From: an uncultured Helicobacter sp.
Lineage (GTDB): Bacteria; Campylobacterota; Campylobacteria; Campylobacterales; Helicobacteraceae
Assembly (NCBI GenBank): GCA_944326445.1
Contig: CALVDZ010000003.1
Coordinates: 124,001-188,000, forward strand
Direction of reading: 5' to 3'
Length of the DNA: 64,000 nucleotides
Every line of letters begins with the position of its first letter. Position 1 is the stretch's first letter. The translations under genes and the position numbers were made by a program. The notes under the pieces were generated by a model, which had not been told where the DNA came from, did not search any database, and worked only from the letters and a program-made list of their open reading frames with translations. Below, piece after piece: positions 42,965-51,978 of the stretch.

Positions 42965-45148
42965 TTATAGGACATACACCATAGCTTCTATGGTTGGGTA
43001 TTTTTTGACTTTTTTAAAGATATGCTTTCTGAATGCCCCTTGTATCTCTTGCTCTATGGTTTTGGCGTTGAAGTGCTCTTTTTTGTAGTTTTTGATTACA
43101 AGCTCCAAAATCTCTGTCATCTCTTTTTCAAAGCCCTTGTCCTCTTTGTTTGCCACAAGCCCATAGCTTGAGATTTTAGAATCCACAATCTTGCGATCCT
43201 TGCTCACCTGCATCGAGACGATGACGATGCCATCATTAGCGAGCGTTTGTCTGTCATCGACGATATCGCTATCCACTTGGCGATTGATTTGGTTGTCGAT
43301 GAAGATTTTGCCATTTTTCACACTGCGGACTTTGCGCATATAGTTGGGATTGACTTCGATTTGATCGCCATCTTCCATAAGGAAAATATTTTTTTCTAGC
43401 ACGCCGCATTTGATGGCGGTTTCTTTGTGCTTGGCTATATGGTTGTATTCTCCATGGACGGGGAGGAAAAACTTGGGCTTGATGAGGCGCAGCATTAGCT
43501 TTTGCTCCTCTTGTGCGGCGTGCCCGCTCACGTGAATCTCGCTAAAATCCTGATACGCCACCCTCGCTCCGGCTTTCATTAGGAAGTTTAGCACGGTTGA
43601 GACGGAGCCCTCATTGCCCGGGATAGCCTTGGCAGAGATGATAACCATATCGCTGGGCTTAATCTTGATATGACGGTGCTCATCTGTCGCCATACGATAG
43701 AGTGCGCTCATCGTCTCGCCTTGAGAACCGGTAGTGACGATTAAGATCTCATTATCGGGGTATTTTTCCACCTCGTGGGCTTCGATGAATATATTTTGTG
43801 GGATTTCTATGTAGCCTAGCTCGCGTGCTATCTCGAGGTTTTTTTCCATAGAGCGTCCTATCACGGCTACCTTGCGATTATAAAGGCGTCCATAATTGAT
43901 AGCTTGATACACGCGGTGGATATTTGAGCTAAAAGTGCTCATAATCACGCGCCCTTGTGCTTGCTTGAAAAGTGTGTCAAATGTCGGTCCCACGCTCGCT
44001 TCGCTAGGTGTGGTGCCGCTGCGGTGGGAGTTGGTAGAATCGCTTAGGAGCAGCATCACGCCCTCTTCCCCATAGTGCGCTAGTCGGTGCAAATCCGTGG
44101 GCATATTGTCAATAGGCGTGTGATCGATTTTAAAATCCCCCGTGTGAATGATCGTCCCCGCCTCCGTCTTGATAGCCAAAGCCGAAGCGTCAATCACGGA
44201 ATGCGTGATATTAATCCACTCTATCTCAAACTCCCCGATTTTGATGGGCTGGCGTTTTTGGACAATCTTAAAATACGAGCGGAATTTTTTTAGCCCGTGC
44301 TCATCGAATTTGCTCCCAATCATACCAAGCGGGAGCGGAGTCCCATAGAGCGGGAATTGTAGCTGCTTGTAGAGGTAGGGCACCGCACCGATATGATCCT
44401 CGTGTGCGTGAGTGATGATAACCCCTGCGATTTTGTCCTTAATCGCGTGGATATAGCTAAAATCCGGTATGAGGATATCCACGCCGTGCATCGTCTCATC
44501 GGGGAAGCTCATACCCACATCGATGATGATCGCGCTATTTTGTGTCTCTATCACGGTGATATTGCCCCCGATCTCGCCTAGCCCGCCAAGTGGCGTGATA
44601 CGCACGCTCGCTTTGGTGTTGAGGTTGAGCTTTGCGTGGGCATTGAGGCTCTCGCGCTGAATCTTTGTGTTTGCCTCTACGCCGCGTCGCAAGTCTTTGT
44701 GTAGGCTTAGGTTGTCCTTTTCGTTAGGATTTTTCACGCTGCGCACGCCATTTTCTACGATATCTTTGTCCTCTGGGCGATTTTTGGCGTTAGGATTCTT
44801 GCCACTCCATTGACGCCCTTTGAATCTTTTCTCCTGCTCCATCTTGTGAGAATCTTTAGCTTGGCTATTTTGCGCGGATTGGAATCTCCTCTGTTGCGTC
44901 CCCTTGTGGGGGAAGGGTTTGTGTGGGGTTTGTGCTAGATCTTGTGTGTTTGCCACGCCGATGTGCTCTTGCGCATTTGTCGTGGGTTTGTCCGCGTAGC
45001 TGGTGCTATCCTCGCTTGTTGTGCTCTCGCTTATTTTGTGGCGAAACTTTTTGGTAAAGGATTTGAATCTACTCTCTTTTGGGGCTTGCGGGTTTTGCGC
45101 GTTGGCTTGCCCCTCTTGGTTTTCTTGGTGTTGGTTGTTTTCTTCCAT
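42965..45148 (-). CDS. rnj: Ribonuclease J
   Basis: A 727-residue metallo-beta-lactamase/beta-CASP ribonuclease that drives mRNA turnover in Helicobacter. The zinc motif HAHEDH lies near residue 247, with later FLPVHGEYNHIAKH and the C-terminal RNase J domain. The first roughly 170 residues are a Gln/Asn/Lys-rich, probably disordered extension, as known for H. pylori RNase J, which works with the RhpA helicase. ATG 45146-45148 has AAGGAGA upstream. Two bases lie between it and the ksgA stop. Confidence 0.95.
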   Translation of the reverse strand: MEENNQHQENQEGQANAQNPQAPKESRFKSFTKKFRHKISESTTSEDSTSYADKPTTNAQEHIGVANTQDLAQTPHKPFPHKGTQQRRFQSAQNSQAKDSHKMEQEKRFKGRQWSGKNPNAKNRPEDKDIVENGVRSVKNPNEKDNLSLHKDLRRGVEANTKIQRESLNAHAKLNLNTKASVRITPLGGLGEIGGNITVIETQNSAIIIDVGMSFPDETMHGVDILIPDFSYIHAIKDKIAGVIITHAHEDHIGAVPYLYKQLQFPLYGTPLPLGMIGSKFDEHGLKKFRSYFKIVQKRQPIKIGEFEIEWINITHSVIDASALAIKTEAGTIIHTGDFKIDHTPIDNMPTDLHRLAHYGEEGVMLLLSDSTNSHRSGTTPSEASVGPTFDTLFKQAQGRVIMSTFSSNIHRVYQAINYGRLYNRKVAVIGRSMEKNLEIARELGYIEIPQNIFIEAHEVEKYPDNEILIVTTGSQGETMSALYRMATDEHRHIKIKPSDMVIISAKAIPGNEGSVSTVLNFLMKAGARVAYQDFSEIHVSGHAAQEEQKLMLRLIKPKFFLPVHGEYNHIAKHKETAIKCGVLEKNIFLMEDGDQIEVNPNYMRKVRSVKNGKIFIDNQINRQVDSDIVDDRQTLANDGIVIVSMQVSKDRKIVDSKISSYGLVANKEDKGFEKEMTEILELVIKNYKKEHFNAKTIEQEIQGAFRKHIFKKVKKYPTIEAMVYVL

Positions 45149-45150
45149 TG

Positions 45151-45936
45151 TTATGTCTCCTTGTGAATATACTGATATATGTGGTGATACTGCTCTGTGC
45201 TGACTTCGTGTGCTCTAGCATCATCGCGGATATGGAGTGTGCGCAAAAGAGGGGTAATGTCTGCAAAAGCCTTTTGGAGATTTTTGGCTAGTTTTTTGCG
45301 TGGTGCGCAAAATGCTAACTTCAAAAACTCCTCAAATCCGCTATCCCCACGCGTGGTGTTTTGAATCTTGTCAATACAAAACACGCTTGAAGTTACCTTG
45401 GGTGCTGGCTCAAATGCGGTGTTTGGCACATCAAAAAGCATTTGTGGCTTGCCAAAGGTTTGGGCTAGCACGCTCAACGCACAAAACGCGCTCTCTTTAG
45501 TGTGGGCGCAAAATTTTTGTGCGACTTCCTTTTGAGTCATCACGATGAGATATTTGCACGCACTATCGCGCAATAGACGCAAAACAATGGGCGTGGCGAT
45601 ATAATAAGGGAGGTTTGAGATGAGCACATACTCGCTAGGGTGCAGCCACCCCTGCTCTTGCTCTATCTCTAGCACATCTTGTTGTATCAGCTCCACCCTT
45701 TTGCTCGTGATGAGGGAAGCGAAATTTTTACAAAACAAAGAACACAAGTCGGAATCGACTTCATAGGCTTTTAGAGAATCTCTCTTGGCTAACTCCTGTG
45801 TTAAATCACCCAAGCCAATCCCAATCTCCACGAGCTGATAGGGGAGGGTGGGAATAGATTCGATGATTTGGTGGATATAGGAAAAACTCTTTAGAAAATT
45901 CTGCCCTAAGTGCTTTTTGGTCCTGTAGTTTTCCAT
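45151..45936 (-). CDS. ksgA: 16S rRNA dimethyladenosine transferase KsgA/RsmA
   Basis: Dimethylates two adjacent adenosines near the 3' end of 16S rRNA. 261 residues. KKHLGQNFL is at the N-terminus, the SAM motif I is LVEIGIGLGDLTQELA, and the target-base motif is LISNLPYYIATPIVLRLL. It is the first gene of the ksgA-rnj-kdsD unit, divergent to hisF. ATG 45934-45936 has AAGGATTTTT upstream. Confidence 0.95.
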   Translation of the reverse strand: MENYRTKKHLGQNFLKSFSYIHQIIESIPTLPYQLVEIGIGLGDLTQELAKRDSLKAYEVDSDLCSLFCKNFASLITSKRVELIQQDVLEIEQEQGWLHPSEYVLISNLPYYIATPIVLRLLRDSACKYLIVMTQKEVAQKFCAHTKESAFCALSVLAQTFGKPQMLFDVPNTAFEPAPKVTSSVFCIDKIQNTTRGDSGFEEFLKLAFCAPRKKLAKNLQKAFADITPLLRTLHIRDDARAHEVSTEQYHHIYQYIHKET

Positions 45937-46061
45937 AAAAATCCTTGAAAAATGCTATAATTGTAGCAAAAGTTCTTAGAATCCTAGCTGATAAATTGCT
46001 TTTAGAATCACAAATTGCTAGCAAAAGAGACAAATATTTAGAGAAAACAAAAGGTATGGTT

Positions 46062-46877
46062 ATGGGTTTTGCAAAGCGGATAATCCCCTGCTTAGATGTC
46101 AAAGATGGGCGTGTGGTCAAGGGTGTGAATTTTGTAGGGCTACAAGATGCCGGAGATCCTGTGGAGATAGCACAAAAATACAATGCCCAAGGCGCAGATG
46201 AGCTCGTGTTTTTGGATATCACTGCGAGTGCGGAGGGGCGCGGCACGACTATAGAGATGGTGCGACAAGTCGCCAAAGAGGTGTTTATACCCTTTAGCGT
46301 GGGTGGGGGCATAAGCTCGCTCGATGATATGTATAATCTCCTCAATGCCGGGTGTGATAAGGTGAGTATCAATAGCGCAGCGATCAAAAACCCCGCGCTT
46401 ATAGAGGAGGGGGCGAAGCGGTTTGGCTCGCAATGTATCGTGGTAGCGGTGGATTATAAACGAGTTGGTGGGGTTGGTGAGTTTGGCGCGCGAGATTGTG
46501 TGATGGGCAGAGAATCTATGGGCGCGACTTCCCCGTGGCATATTTTTATCAATGGCGGCAGAGTGGATACGGGCAAAGATTTGCTTGAGTGGTGCAGGGA
46601 AATCTATGAGCGAGGTGCGGGAGAGATCCTGCTCACGAGTATGGATTGTGATGGTGTGAAAAAGGGCTATGACAAGGCAGGAATCGAGGCGGTCAATGCC
46701 ATCGCTCCGCTACCGCTTATCGCGAGCGGTGGGGCTGGGTGTATGCAGGATTTTGCCGATGTGTTTGGCTATGGGGCTGATGCGGCGTTGGCAGCGAGTG
46801 TGTTTCACTATGGCGAGATTGGTATCGGCGAGCTCAAATCCTACCTCAAAGCCCGCAATATCAGCGTGAGAATCTAA
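46062..46877 (+). CDS. hisF: Imidazole glycerol phosphate synthase subunit HisF
   Basis: Cyclase subunit that, with HisH, makes imidazole glycerol phosphate and AICAR. It is a TIM barrel of 271 residues, beginning FAKRIIPCLDVKDGRVVKGV with the catalytic Asp in LDVKDGR, and with later IPFSVGGGI, SINSAAIKNP and LLTSMDCDG (second catalytic Asp). I chose ATG 46062, seven bases after AAGG; ATG 46056 is too close and the longer frame to 45945 is not conserved. No other his gene is adjacent. Confidence 0.93.
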   Translation: MGFAKRIIPCLDVKDGRVVKGVNFVGLQDAGDPVEIAQKYNAQGADELVFLDITASAEGRGTTIEMVRQVAKEVFIPFSVGGGISSLDDMYNLLNAGCDKVSINSAAIKNPALIEEGAKRFGSQCIVVAVDYKRVGGVGEFGARDCVMGRESMGATSPWHIFINGGRVDTGKDLLEWCREIYERGAGEILLTSMDCDGVKKGYDKAGIEAVNAIAPLPLIASGGAGCMQDFADVFGYGADAALAASVFHYGEIGIGELKSYLKARNISVRI

Positions 46878-46890
46878 GTGGGAATCTGTG

Positions 46891-47484
46891 ATGGTAGTGT
46901 GTGCTGGGCGTGGGGAGGAGTTTAGCTTCGCGCAAGTGATTGGCGTGGGATTGGTAGAAAGCGCGATAAATCTCACGAGAATCTGCCTCACACAAAAGGT
47001 TGATGAAATCATCTTCGTAGGAAGTGCCGGGGCGTATGATAAGCGTGTGAGGGTGCTCGATGTGTTTTGTGCCACGCAAGCCACGCAGATAGAATCCGCC
47101 TCGCTTACGCATAACGCCTACACACCCATAACGCCTCGCATAGAATCTCCCAAACCTGTTTTTTGTAATGTTTCATATGAAACAATGCTTGTCAATAGCT
47201 CGAACTATATCACGACAGATTCTGTGGTGGCGCGGAAGTTTGTCGAGCAGGGGTTGGGATTAGAAAATATGGAGTTTTTTGCAGTGGTGGAGGTGGCGCG
47301 GCATTTTGGGATCGGGTGCTTGGGGATTTTTTGCGTGAGCAATCACTGCGATAGCAACGCGCATAGGGAGTTTTTGCGCAATCGCGAGGCGGTGCGAGAG
47401 CGCATAGAATCTCTCGCGCCAATGCTTGCTCATCAATCCACGCGCCTAGCGCAAACACAGAATCTAAGGCAAGTCGATGAGTGA
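46891..47484 (+). CDS. Phosphorylase-superfamily (PNP/UDP) protein
   Basis: A protein of about 197 residues resembling the nucleoside phosphorylase/MTA-nucleosidase superfamily, with GVGLVESAINLTRICLTQKV, IIFVGSAGAYDKRV, and C-terminal GIGCLGIFCVSNHCDS. It is shorter than typical phosphorylases, so substrate and activity are uncertain. Starts about 10 bases after hisF and overlaps rlmN by eight bases. ATG 46891 or GTG 46888 are both possible. The inserted TQIESASLTHNAYTPITPRI includes a repeat motif. Confidence 0.65.
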   Translation: MVVCAGRGEEFSFAQVIGVGLVESAINLTRICLTQKVDEIIFVGSAGAYDKRVRVLDVFCATQATQIESASLTHNAYTPITPRIESPKPVFCNVSYETMLVNSSNYITTDSVVARKFVEQGLGLENMEFFAVVEVARHFGIGCLGIFCVSNHCDSNAHREFLRNREAVRERIESLAPMLAHQSTRLAQTQNLRQVDE

Positions 47485-48589
47485 AGTGGCGGCAAAGAAG
47501 CAAAACATTTTTGGTTACACCCTAGAGGAGCTGGGCGCGATTGTGAATCCGAGGTTTCGCGCGCAGCAAATCTACAAATGGCTTTATATAGAATACAAAA
47601 GTGACTTTGAATCTATGTCAAACCTCCCCAAAGTCTTGCGAGAGGAGCTGGGGCGGACGCATAGCGCGCGCAATCTCGAGATACTCAAATGCGAGCAAAG
47701 TCGCGACGGGAGCAAAAAATACCTTTTCCGTACGCACGATGGGCATACCTTTGAATCCGTGCTTATCCAAATGCGCGAGAAGCAACGCGATGAAATGGGC
47801 AGGATTTTAAGCAGTGAGAAATGGACGATTTGTCTCTCGTCGCAGATTGGCTGCAAGGTGGGTTGTGCGTTTTGCTTCACGGCAAAGGGGGGATTTTGTC
47901 GCAATCTCGAGGCGGGGGAGATCGTCGAGCAAGTCGTGCAAATCAAGCGCGACAACGCCATCGCACCGCACAAGCGCGTGAATATCGTGTATATGGGTAT
48001 GGGCGAGCCATTGGATAACTTTGAGAGCGTCACGAAGGCGATTAGAATCTTGAGCGAGCGTGATGGGCTCAGTATCTCGGCGCGTAGGCAGACGATCTCC
48101 ACGAGCGGCATAGCTCCCAAAATCAAAAAGCTCGGTATGCTGGATTTGGGCGTGCAATTGGCGATCTCTCTGCACGCAGTCGATGATACGCTGCGCAGTC
48201 GGCTCATACCGATGAACAAAGCCTACAATATCGCGCAGGTGCTTGATGAAGTGCGTGCGTTTCCCGTGGATATGCGTAAGCGCGTGATGTTTGAATACCT
48301 GATGATAAAGGATCTCAACGATAGCCTCAAGGAGGCAAAGAAGCTCCTCGCTCTCCTCAATGGCATACGCGCTAAGGTGAATGTGATTTTGTTTAACCCC
48401 CACGAGGGCAGTGAGTTTTTGCGCCCAAGCGAGGAGAGGGCGAAGGCGTTTGCAGATTTTCTCACGCAGAGGGGCTTGCTCTGCACGATTAGAGAATCTA
48501 AGGGGCTTGACATTAGTGCGGCGTGTGGGCAATTGCGTGAAAAGGTAAGGGCGCAAAATGTTTCATATGAAACAAAAGACAAGGAGTAA
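47477..48589 (+). CDS. rlmN: Dual-specificity RNA methyltransferase RlmN
   Basis: Radical-SAM enzyme methylating C2 of A2503 in 23S rRNA and A37 in tRNAs. 370 residues. The CX3CX2C motif is CKVGCAFCF near residue 128. MGMGEPLDNFE, RRQTISTSGIAPKI and ISLHAVDDTLRSRLIPMNKA are conserved. The C-terminal Cys that takes part in catalysis fits AACGQLREKV. The gene overlaps the upstream phosphorylase-like ORF, and a tiny membrane ORF follows after three bases. Confidence 0.94.
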   Translation: MSEVAAKKQNIFGYTLEELGAIVNPRFRAQQIYKWLYIEYKSDFESMSNLPKVLREELGRTHSARNLEILKCEQSRDGSKKYLFRTHDGHTFESVLIQMREKQRDEMGRILSSEKWTICLSSQIGCKVGCAFCFTAKGGFCRNLEAGEIVEQVVQIKRDNAIAPHKRVNIVYMGMGEPLDNFESVTKAIRILSERDGLSISARRQTISTSGIAPKIKKLGMLDLGVQLAISLHAVDDTLRSRLIPMNKAYNIAQVLDEVRAFPVDMRKRVMFEYLMIKDLNDSLKEAKKLLALLNGIRAKVNVILFNPHEGSEFLRPSEERAKAFADFLTQRGLLCTIRESKGLDISAACGQLREKVRAQNVSYETKDKE

Positions 48590-48592
48590 GCA

Positions 48593-48694
48593 GTGGATTT
48601 GTTGGATTGGGCGTTGGTGGTGTTTTTGGCGGTGGTGTTTGTGGGTGGAAGTGTGTGGTTTTTGTATTATGCGTATGGCGGGGATAAGAGGTAA
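48593..48694 (+). CDS. Tiny single-helix membrane protein (33 residues)
   Basis: Three bases after rlmN, GTG 48593 follows AAGGAG with a proper gap. The frame reads one hydrophobic helix (LLDWALVVFLAVVFVGGSVW) and ends YGGDKR before a stop. Such a helix with a charged end is typical of small membrane proteins. Coupling to rlmN supports translation. No family recognised; expression unproven. Confidence 0.5.
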   Translation: MDLLDWALVVFLAVVFVGGSVWFLYYAYGGDKR

Positions 48695-49419
48695 ATTTTG
48701 CTAGATTCTGTCTTTTTTCATTTTTCAGAATCTCTTTAGATTCTGTAATTGTTTCGGAATCTATGTGGCTAGATTTCGTAAGTTGTGTGTCTTTCAGAAT
48801 CTCCGCACTAGATTCTGAATCTACCTTAGATTTTGTATTTCTTAAAGTCGCATTCTCACGGATATTTTCTAATTTTTTAGAATCTTGTGTTTGCGCAAAA
48901 GAAAAGGGGTTTCCCCTCTCCCCGCTCTCCCCAGCCCCGAAAAGAATAAAGCGCCGCTGTTTTTGCTGTGGCTTGGCTTGCAACCCGTTGGGTCTTTTCG
49001 GCAATCGGGGAGAGAGCCTCGCTGTTTCCTTGTCTAGGCGAAACGAAGTTTCTTTAGAAAAATCAGCGGTGGCACTGCTGCCACCTTTTTCCTGATTTTC
49101 GCCACCACGACAAGGGCGAGAGTAGGCTCGTGCTTGCGCACGCACTATTGATATTTGGCAAAGCCTCGCTAAGGTTTTTTGAAGTGGTAGATTCTGTAAA
49201 TTGCTTAGATTCTATAGTGTGTTTTGATAGAATCTAGCTTGGTTTATAGAAAAGGTGTTAGCCCAAAACGCGTTCCTGACGCGATGACACCAAGAAGCCA
49301 CAGAATCTCGCATTTAGATTCTATATATGCTCGCGCAGCGGAGGGGCGAGGGGCTCTGCCTCACACCCCGATAACAAGTTTCACCAGCGTGAAACTTGCA
49401 TTAAAACAAAAGGAGAGAA
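48695..49419. repeat. Repeat-filled intergenic region
   Basis: No convincing gene; a 210-codon minus-strand frame at 48513-49145 overlaps rlmN antisense and is composed of AGAATCT-derived and G-rich repeats. The region holds many AGAATCT/AGATTCT motifs (48712-48900, 49195-49330) and a variant of the dispersed repeat at 49027-49060 (GAAACGAAGTTTCTTTAG, shared with family R1). The queH ribosome site AAAGGAG is at its end. Confidence 0.65.
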
Positions 49420-50616
49420 ATGATACTTGTGCATATTTGTTGTTCTGTAGATAGTCATTATTTTTTGCAGCGTTTGCGTGAGCAATACCCAGATTCAAAG
49501 CTCATGGGGTATTTTTATAACCCCAATATCCACCCCAAGGCAGAATACGATTTGCGCCTGCTTGATGTGGAGCGCAGCTGCAAAATGCTCGGCATAGAGC
49601 TCTATGAGGGGGAATACGACGCGCTGCATTGGCTAGAGGATGTGCGGGGGCTAGAGGAGGAGCCCGAGAAGGGCGAGCGGTGCGTGACGTGCTTTGATAG
49701 TCGTTTGCTGCGCACAGCGAGCTTTGCGAAGCAAAAGGGGATTGGGACTTTTACCACGACGCTCCTCTCTAGTCCGATGAAAGAGCGCGAGATACTTTTC
49801 ACACAAGGAGAAAAGATAGCGCGCCTCCACAATCTCGAGTTTATCAAAATCGATGTGCGCAGCAACGGCGGCACCCAAGCCCAAGCCAAGCTAGCTAAAA
49901 AAGATAGGCTCTATCGGCAGACATATTGCGGGTGTAAATTTGCATTGACAAAGCAGCGTGACGCGCAGGGCAAACTCTCGCTTGAGCTAGTGGAAAATCT
50001 CGGGAGGCAGATTCAGCCCGCGAGCAATGAAGAGCGGCTTGAGACTTTTAGCCGGCGCAACGCCCTAGAGGCGGATCGTGTGCCATATATCCTTGCCAAA
50101 CGCTCGATTATGGCGTGGAGAAACCTGCGCAGCACGGCTAAGTTTGAGGGTAAGTTGCTAGATGCGTATGTGCTCGCGGATTCAAAGAGCAAAAACCATA
50201 GCAAGATGGGGGAGATTGAGTGGATACGCACGGAGGTTGGCTCGCCACTGCTTTTGCAGGGGCTTTTACGCCCCAAAAATGCGACAAATTCCGCACAAAG
50301 CGAGAACCTAGCCCAGCACTTTGCAAATGTCTCTCACGAGATTGCGCTAGGAGTGGCGAGCAAAGATGATAGCGTGTTTTTGTGTCTAGAGGATTTTAAC
50401 GCCCTGTGTGAGACGCGCTACCAAAGCGTGCGGGAGCTAAGTCGCGCGCCTATCCCCTATAGCTTAGAAAACGCGCTGCGCATTTGTCTGTGTGGATTGG
50501 GGAGTGTCAATCCTATCATCGTGCTAGATTCACGCATAGAATCTAGCCTCACGATTTTTATCCATAGCATATCCCAAGAAGAGAGTGTGTTTGCTCTCAT
50601 AGAGGGCAAGAAATAG
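49420..50616 (+). CDS. queH: Epoxyqueuosine reductase QueH-type protein
   Basis: Last step of queuosine synthesis in tRNA anticodons. The N-terminal half has QueH features: ICCSVDSHYF with the CC pair, EEPEKGERCVTCFDSRLLRT, FTTTLLSSPMKEREILF, and YCGCKFAL. These Cys bind an iron-sulfur cluster. QueH enzymes in other groups have about 200 residues; here a roughly 200-residue C-terminal extension follows (from about 200), with no motif I can place. ATG 49420 has AAAGGAG upstream. Confidence 0.85.
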   Translation: MILVHICCSVDSHYFLQRLREQYPDSKLMGYFYNPNIHPKAEYDLRLLDVERSCKMLGIELYEGEYDALHWLEDVRGLEEEPEKGERCVTCFDSRLLRTASFAKQKGIGTFTTTLLSSPMKEREILFTQGEKIARLHNLEFIKIDVRSNGGTQAQAKLAKKDRLYRQTYCGCKFALTKQRDAQGKLSLELVENLGRQIQPASNEERLETFSRRNALEADRVPYILAKRSIMAWRNLRSTAKFEGKLLDAYVLADSKSKNHSKMGEIEWIRTEVGSPLLLQGLLRPKNATNSAQSENLAQHFANVSHEIALGVASKDDSVFLCLEDFNALCETRYQSVRELSRAPIPYSLENALRICLCGLGSVNPIIVLDSRIESSLTIFIHSISQEESVFALIEGKK

Positions 50617-50714
50617 GGTGGGCTACAAGCGGGCTAGGATAAAGCATTTTAAAAGTGTTTTTTGAGTAGAATGCGCCGGATTTAGTAAATGTGTCGTAAG
50701 TGCAAGGAGCTAGT

Positions 50715-51170
50715 ATGATGGATATCAATAAAATACGCGAGATTTTGCCGCATCGCTATCCGATGTTGCTTGTGGATAGGATCGTCTCATTGGTGCCAAA
50801 TGAGACGATTGAGGCGTATAAGAATGTAACGATTAACGAAGAGGTGTTTATGGGGCATTTTCCCAAACGCCCCATTTATCCCGGTGTGATGCAGATCGAG
50901 GGAATGGCGCAGGCTGGCGGTGTGCTGGCGTTTGTGAGTATGTTTGGCGATGATACGCAGCAGGCAAAAGAAAAAATCGTGTATTTTATGACGATTGACA
51001 ATGTCAAATTCCGCGTGCCCGTCGTGCCCGGCGATAAGCTCGTGTATAAGCTCGAGGTGCTTGCCCATAAGGGAAATATTTGGTCGCTTGGGGCGAAAGC
51101 CTTTGTCGATGAGAAACTCGTCTCTCAAGCCGAGCTTAAAGCGATGATAGCCGACGCGGATAAAGGATAA
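50715..51170 (+). CDS. fabZ: 3-hydroxyacyl-ACP dehydratase FabZ
   Basis: Dehydratase of fatty-acid synthesis. About 151 residues with the hot-dog fold. INKIREILPHRYPMLLVDRI and GHFPKRPIYPGVMQIEGMAQ contain the active His and Glu. I chose ATG 50715 with AAGGAG five bases upstream; ATG 50718 is possible too. First in fabZ-lpxA-clpX-mreB-mreC, the same order as H. pylori (HP1376-HP1372). Confidence 0.96.
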   Translation: MMDINKIREILPHRYPMLLVDRIVSLVPNETIEAYKNVTINEEVFMGHFPKRPIYPGVMQIEGMAQAGGVLAFVSMFGDDTQQAKEKIVYFMTIDNVKFRVPVVPGDKLVYKLEVLAHKGNIWSLGAKAFVDEKLVSQAELKAMIADADKG

Positions 51171-51180
51171 AAGGATACAT

Positions 51181-51978
51181 ATGGCAGAGGATAGAATCTC
51201 CCCGACAAGCATTATAGAATCTGGAGCAAAAATTGGCAAAAATGTAAAAATCGGGCATTTTTGTGTGATAGGCAAAGATGTGGTGATAGGCGATGACTGC
51301 GAGATAGGCGATCGCGTAACCATCACGGGCAAAACAACGCTAGGCAAAAACAACAAAATCTTTACCGGTGCGTGTGTGGGTGTGCCACCCCAAGATCTCA
51401 AATACGCCGGAGAGGATACAAAGCTCATCATCGGCGACAACAATATCATCAGAGAATACACCACGCTCAATACCGGCACGGCTGGCGGCGGGGGGGTAAC
51501 GCGCATAGGCGATGAGAATCTCTTTATGGCGTATGTGCATATAGCCCACGATTGCTCTGTGGGCAATGGCTGTATTTTTGCCAATGTCGCGACGCTTGGC
51601 GGGCACGTAAGTGTAGGGAATTATGTGAATTTTGGGGGCTTGAGCGCGGTGCATCAGTTTGTGAAAATAGGCGATGGCTGTATGCTTGGTGGGGTTTCGG
51701 CACTCGTGCAGGATTTGCCACCCTACTCCATCGCACACGGCAATCACGCGCGCATAGCGGGGCTAAACAAGCATCGTATGCGCAAGCTTTTTAGTCGCGA
51801 GGAGATAGATTCTATCACGGCGATGTATCGGCGCATCTACTCGCGGGAGGCACCGATGAAGGAATTGGTGCAAAAAGAGCTAGATTCTGGCAAGCTTTCA
51901 CGCACAGAGGTGTATATTTGTAATTTTATTTTATCAACGACTAGGGGCATACCTCTAGGGCGCAAAGGAACTGAATAA
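51181..51978 (+). CDS. lpxA: UDP-N-acetylglucosamine acyltransferase LpxA
   Basis: First enzyme of lipid A synthesis. 265 residues forming a left-handed beta-helix of hexapeptide repeats (e.g. IGKNVKIGHFCVIGKDVVIG). The catalytic His is in AHDCSVGN, and AVHQFVKIGDGC is conserved. A seven-G run lies at 51490-51496 inside GGGVTRIG, shorter than usual phase tracts. Its stop overlaps the clpX start. Confidence 0.96.
   Translation: MAEDRISPTSIIESGAKIGKNVKIGHFCVIGKDVVIGDDCEIGDRVTITGKTTLGKNNKIFTGACVGVPPQDLKYAGEDTKLIIGDNNIIREYTTLNTGTAGGGGVTRIGDENLFMAYVHIAHDCSVGNGCIFANVATLGGHVSVGNYVNFGGLSAVHQFVKIGDGCMLGGVSALVQDLPPYSIAHGNHARIAGLNKHRMRKLFSREEIDSITAMYRRIYSREAPMKELVQKELDSGKLSRTEVYICNFILSTTRGIPLGRKGTE

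Noticed and set aside
48513..49145. Minus-strand ORF of 210 codons after rlmN
   Set aside because: It runs antisense over the rlmN end, is composed of repeats with Pro/Thr-rich tail, and has no ribosome site.
51490..51496. Seven-G run in lpxA as a phase-variation tract
   Set aside because: It encodes the normal GGG of a conserved LpxA loop, is short, and lipid A synthesis is essential, so switching off is unlikely.
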